Both the position numbers and the translations under genes were made by a program. The notes under the pieces are model-generated. The model searched no databases. It saw only the letters and a list, made by a program, of their open reading frames with translations, and was not told the DNA's origin. Positions 60,424 through 64,000 of a stretch of DNA of 64,000 nt are shown one piece after another; position 1 is the stretch's first letter, and each line of letters opens with the position of its first letter. This stretch comes from Ursus arctos (taxonomy: Eukaryota > Chordata > Mammalia > Carnivora > Ursidae): positions 47,540,938 to 47,604,937 of the forward strand of contig NW_026622786.1 of the NCBI RefSeq assembly GCF_023065955.2. Reading direction: 5' to 3'.

Positions 60424-61433
60424 AAGAAAATATACCATCACTGCTTTAAAGATATAAATCAATTATGTATATATACCAAGTGATTAAAAAGTCACATCTT
60501 TATTGGGTCACAATCTATTATTAGGTTTCAGATAGAAAAGAATGTGTGTGTACATACTATGGCATGTGTGTACGAGAGGAAATAGAGTAATAATAAATAT
60601 GGGGGCCAATAACAAATACATGGAAAAGCTGATACTCACTCTTTGGTATCATTTGCATACTAATGCCAATCCCACTATGGAGTAAGACAAGATCTGTAAT
60701 AATTTTTAAATACCACATAGCAGTTACAATATACTGTTTTTAAACCAGCATATTTAAATATATTATTATTATTGTAAACATTAAATATTGATAGAGCTTA
60801 GAGAAGAGTCTATTGCAGATGAGGGAGAACTTTGAGGATGACGTGGCACTTCGTCTGGTCTTTGGAAGTTCAAAAACATTTACACAGGCAAAGAAGATGA
60901 GACCTCTTTATGTAACAGTTGTGAAGAAATTGGCCCATTCCAAAAGTAAGACATTACCTTGGTCAAAACTCAGTTTTCACTTTAAAAACCTGATTAAAAA
61001 AATAAAAGTAGGGTCCTAGTGGAGAGCCAGACTAGGATAAGATGGGAAAAAAAAGTGATTATTGTCATTTTCTCATTTAGATTAATCCTATAAATCAGCA
61101 ATTTGGCCATACATGGCTTTATTCATTCTCAGTCTGACCTGAGCCTGATAGCTGGAACTAAAACTTGCTTAAATCAGGATGTCATTGACAATAAAATATT
61201 TAACACAGTTTTAGCCATATTAACTTATAAAGTGGTGAGTTAAACAAAATTTAATCACATTTCATGTTCTTGAAATATGTTGATATACACAGAAGAAGAA
61301 CCACGAAGAAATTGTACAACTGATTTTTTTTGGTATTATATTCCATTTTTCGGTTCATAAAAATCCCTCTGTTAATAATCTGTTAACAAATAAAACTTTT
61401 AAGGTGCGTTTCTAAAATTGAAGTTTAATTCAT
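60424..61433. other. Unique AT-rich stretch
   Basis: No repeat family or gene recognised in about 1 kb. Confidence 0.4.
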
Positions 61434-61771
61434 TAAACAGAGAAAGTAGTATGCTAAGTGAAAGAAATCAAGAAAGACAAATACCGTATGATTTCACTCC
61501 TCTGTGGAATTTAAGAAACAAAAAAAATGAACGTAGGGGGGAAAAAAAGAGAGGCAAACCAAGAAACAGACCTTAACTATAGAGAACAAACTGATGGTTA
61601 CTGGAAGGGAGGTAGGGGTTGTGGGGGAAATAGATGATGGGGATTAAGGAGGGCACTGGTTGTGATGAGCACCGGATGTTGTATGTAAGTTATGAATCAC
61701 TAAATGCTAACCTGAAACTAACATTACACTGCATGTTAGCTAACTGGAATTTAAATAAAAACTTGGGAAAA
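61434..61771 (+). mobile_element. L1 3' UTR of carnivore type, 5'-truncated
   Basis: GTATGATTTCACTCCTCTGT, GATGGGGATTAAGGAGGGCA, TGATGAGCACCGGATGTTGT, GAATCACTAAATGCTAACCT and AACTGGAATTTAAATAAAAA match the young carnivore L1 3' end. The copy keeps only about 340 bp and ends in an A-rich tail. No clear target-site duplication was found. Confidence 0.88.
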
Positions 61772-62084
61772 AATCACATTATTTGGCAGTCCAATAAGAC
61801 TCAGTGTTGAGAAGCATAGACTAAATAGTTAATGGCCCATACATTGATCTGTCATTTATTATGGCTTAAGGATTTTGACTCTGGTGTTTTAGTATAATGT
61901 GGTGTGCACACTTTTTGTAGCTAAGCTATTTCTCTGTCACTGATAGACTGTATTAAATCAGGGATGACCAATAGGTCTTATTCTACATGCCTACTGTTAT
62001 AGACAGGTGGTGACTCTCTGGAGCAAATGTTGAGAAGAATGCCATGGCTGTGTCAGGGCTCAGGAAGAAATGACTCTGTGATAA
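61772..62084. other. Unique stretch
   Basis: No repeat or gene recognised. Confidence 0.3.
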
Positions 62085-62203
62085 GGGGACTGATATTTCT
62101 ATCCCCACTAGAATCTAAACACCATGAGGGTGGGAAGATTGTCTTCTTTGTTTTCTGCTGCATCCTGACTGCCTATAATAGTGCCCAGCACATAACAGAC
62201 ATC

Positions 62204-62206
<3 letters not shown>
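62085..62206 (+). repeat. L2 LINE 3' end
   Basis: CACTAGAATCTAAACACCAT, GAGGGTGGGAAGATTGTCTT, CTGCATCCTGACTGCCTATA and GTGCCCAGCACATAACAGAC match the L2 terminus. The terminal GAATGAATG-like part is replaced by the adjoining TAGA microsatellite. Confidence 0.75.
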
Positions 62207-62241
<35 letters not shown>

Positions 62242-62294
62242 GATAGATAGATGATAGATAGATAGATGATAGATAGATAGATAGATAGATAGAT

Positions 62295-62337
<43 letters not shown>

Positions 62338-62340
62338 GAT
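62207..62340. repeat. (TAGA)n tetranucleotide microsatellite with TGA interruptions
   Basis: About 134 bp of TAGA units, interrupted five times by ATGATAGA steps. The composite structure suggests repeated expansion and duplication. Minus-strand ORFs full of SIYL repeats are translations of it. Confidence 0.97.
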
Positions 62341-62510
62341 ATAGCTAGATCGATAGAGATATGAAGGACAATAGCAGCATACATAGTGCATCTTGGCCTT
62401 CTCTGCATTAAGTGGTTGTATACTACAGGCTCTGCAACACACAGTCCCTGCGTATGTGTTGAATTATGATGATCTAATCTACTTCTAAAAAGAAATTTTT
62501 AAATGTAAAA
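62341..62510. other. Short unique stretch
   Basis: Nothing recognised between the microsatellite and the truncated SINEC. Confidence 0.3.
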
Positions 62511-62523
62511 AATTCAAACAGTA

Positions 62524-62688
62524 GGTTAAGTTGGTTAAGCATCTGCCTTCGGCTCAGGTCATGGTCCCAGGGTCCTGGGATGGAGTCCTGCATCGGGCTC
62601 CTTGCTCGGCAGGGAGCCTGCTTCTCTCTCTGCCTCTCCCCCTGCTTGCATTCTCTCTCTCAAACAAATAAATACAATCTTTAAAAAA
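62524..62688 (+). mobile_element. 5'-truncated CAN-SINE with intact target-site duplication
   Basis: Starts GGTTAAGTTGGTTAAGCATC, so about 20 bases of the usual head (GGGGCGCCTGGGTGGCTCAG) are missing. The body and the AAATAAATACAATCTTT tail are complete. A perfect 13-bp target-site duplication AATTCAAACAGTA lies at 62511-62523 and 62689-62701, so the truncation occurred at insertion. Confidence 0.95.
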
Positions 62689-62701
62689 AATTCAAACAGT
62701 A

Positions 62702-64000
62702 ATTTATAGCTATGGAGAGTTATCACAATCCCAAAAAATCCCAACAAGAGGTCTGATATTTAGAAGACCTTTTTTTTTTTTTTTAGTATCCAAAGAAAGT
62801 CTATTTTTCTACACAGAAGAGAATAAACTCTTGCCAAAAGCTAACATTACTATTAAAAAGAGAAGAAGAAAAAGAAAGAAGCCTTAATCCTGAAGTATCC
62901 TCAAGGTTTTTGTATTTATCCTGCTGCCTCAGAAGTCAGTAGTCAGCAGAGGGTTTCTCATTGATAGGGAATGGATTTGCCTTTGAAGCGTCTTTGGATA
63001 GAACTGGCCGCATCCGAGAGATGAAAATAATAAAAGCCAAGAGACCTGGCAGGCAGCTGCGTAGTGGGCAACCCCATAAGCATCTCCACTGAATATATTC
63101 CCTATGGTAGAGTAACGACCTAGAGGTCTCCTATGATTAAGGCAAATAATCTTATGAGTGGTCATGAGTATGCACATTGATTGGGTTTGGCAGATTGCAT
63201 AATCAACTGCAAATTAGCTTTTGGAAATGACTGGCTATACCCAGTAGGCAGAAGAAATAGAAGCAAGGGGATCTGGCAGACAGCAGGTACCCATAGCAGC
63301 TGTATGAGTTACATTCCCATAATTTACTATTGAGGAGAGCCAAGCCTGGACATTTCATAGCTGTGCTTTTCATTTCTGGTATTTGGAGGGACTGCAGGAG
63401 GTTGCCGCACACTCAAGCAATTTACCTTCAGAGTAGCAGTAAGGCAGGGAGAATGTCCTACTTATATTGGTACACCTCTTGAAGCTTGATATGCACATCT
63501 CTTTTCTTTATACCCAGCAGAAAAGCACAACATCTGCTCTACCGATAATTGGATACCAGCCTCATATGATGAAAGGATATTAATTTTCACTTCATAGATT
63601 AATAGACCTTGGAAAGTCAACTAGTCCATCACACTCTCTTATTGCAGGAAACTTCCCAACCCAGAAGGAAGTGTTTTGAGAGAGATAAAGGCATATTTTA
63701 CAATGTTATGATTTTGAATACAACAAACTTCGTCTTAATACATACAGAGAACTGCTTATCCATTCCAAAGAAAGGGAATGTTTGATGAACACTACGTCTC
63801 AGTCATTAAAGCAGTTCATCTTTTTCTGTTTGTATATTTTATTAGACAGGCCCAGGCTTAGACTTACAGAAACAATATCCAATTCAATAATTATTAATGA
63901 ACTCATGTTGAGTTTTTAGTACTGTGCTAGGGACCATGGGGGCTATTATCTCATAAATTTTAATCAGCATACATTTGTTTCTATAATGGCAAAAGGTATG
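62702..64000. other. Unannotated stretch with an old tandem duplication
   Basis: Apart from an A/G-rich run at about 62853-62880 and a T-run at about 62771, no repeat family is recognised. Segments around 62970-63060 and 63200-63285 are diverged copies of each other (see findings). No gene is supported up to the window end. Confidence 0.4.

Noticed and set aside
62173..62442. Minus-strand ORFs rich in SIYL repeats
   Set aside because: Translation of the TAGA microsatellite.

Overview
This is vertebrate nuclear DNA from an arctoid carnivore, most probably a bear (Ursidae). The evidence is at least sixteen CAN-SINE (SINEC, tRNA-Lys-derived) copies on both strands. Three of them (51487-51686, 56602-56807, 58479-58702) carry a body variant that I recognise from giant panda and other bear sequence: a head reading GGCACAGCGGTTAAG in two copies, and phrases such as GGGCGTGATCCTGGCGTTA and GCCCCACATCAGGCTC. 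The lineage call comes from memory of SINE subfamilies and was not searched. The DNA is AT-rich, CpG-poor and has no CpG island. No convincing long coding ORF was found. Nothing bacterial, plasmid-like or phage-like is present.

Layout. 1-7.4 kb is mostly unique DNA with small simple repeats and two weak splice-bounded segments. 7.4-17.3 kb is a dense layer of old repeats: a hAT-type DNA element, MIRs, an MLT1-type LTR, MER5 and a 1.2 kb L1M 3' UTR, with three SINEC insertions. 17.3-25.9 kb is largely unique, but holds a 53-bp near-identical dispersed repeat pair and a 23-bp minisatellite with a 69-bp higher-order period. 26-31.8 kb contains another MaLR-type LTR, MIR/L2 fragments and one SINEC. 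31.8-45.4 kb is mostly unique with one Tigger-like element, a SINEC, a short L1 and MIRs. It also contains the best gene evidence in the window, a 42-bp exon-like segment at 41212-41253 on the + strand. 45.4-62.7 kb is rich in SINEC copies with clear target-site duplications, together with an MLT1 LTR, a second Tigger-like copy, an L1 3' end and several microsatellites. 62.7-64 kb is unannotated apart from an old diverged tandem duplication.

Interpretation. The window reads as the interior of a very large intron or a gene-poor region. If the 42-bp segment is a real exon, the host gene runs left to right. Its phase and peptide (IIEPTTSSPVTSP) resemble the alternatively used stalk exon between the third Ig domain and the GPI-anchor exon of IgLON cell-adhesion proteins (LSAMP, NTM, OPCML, NEGR1). 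That is an inference from remembered family sequences, so no gene symbol is assigned. No previously undescribed gene system could be shown. The items most worth checking are the exon, the minisatellite, the 53-bp repeat pair and several unusual retroposon copies.
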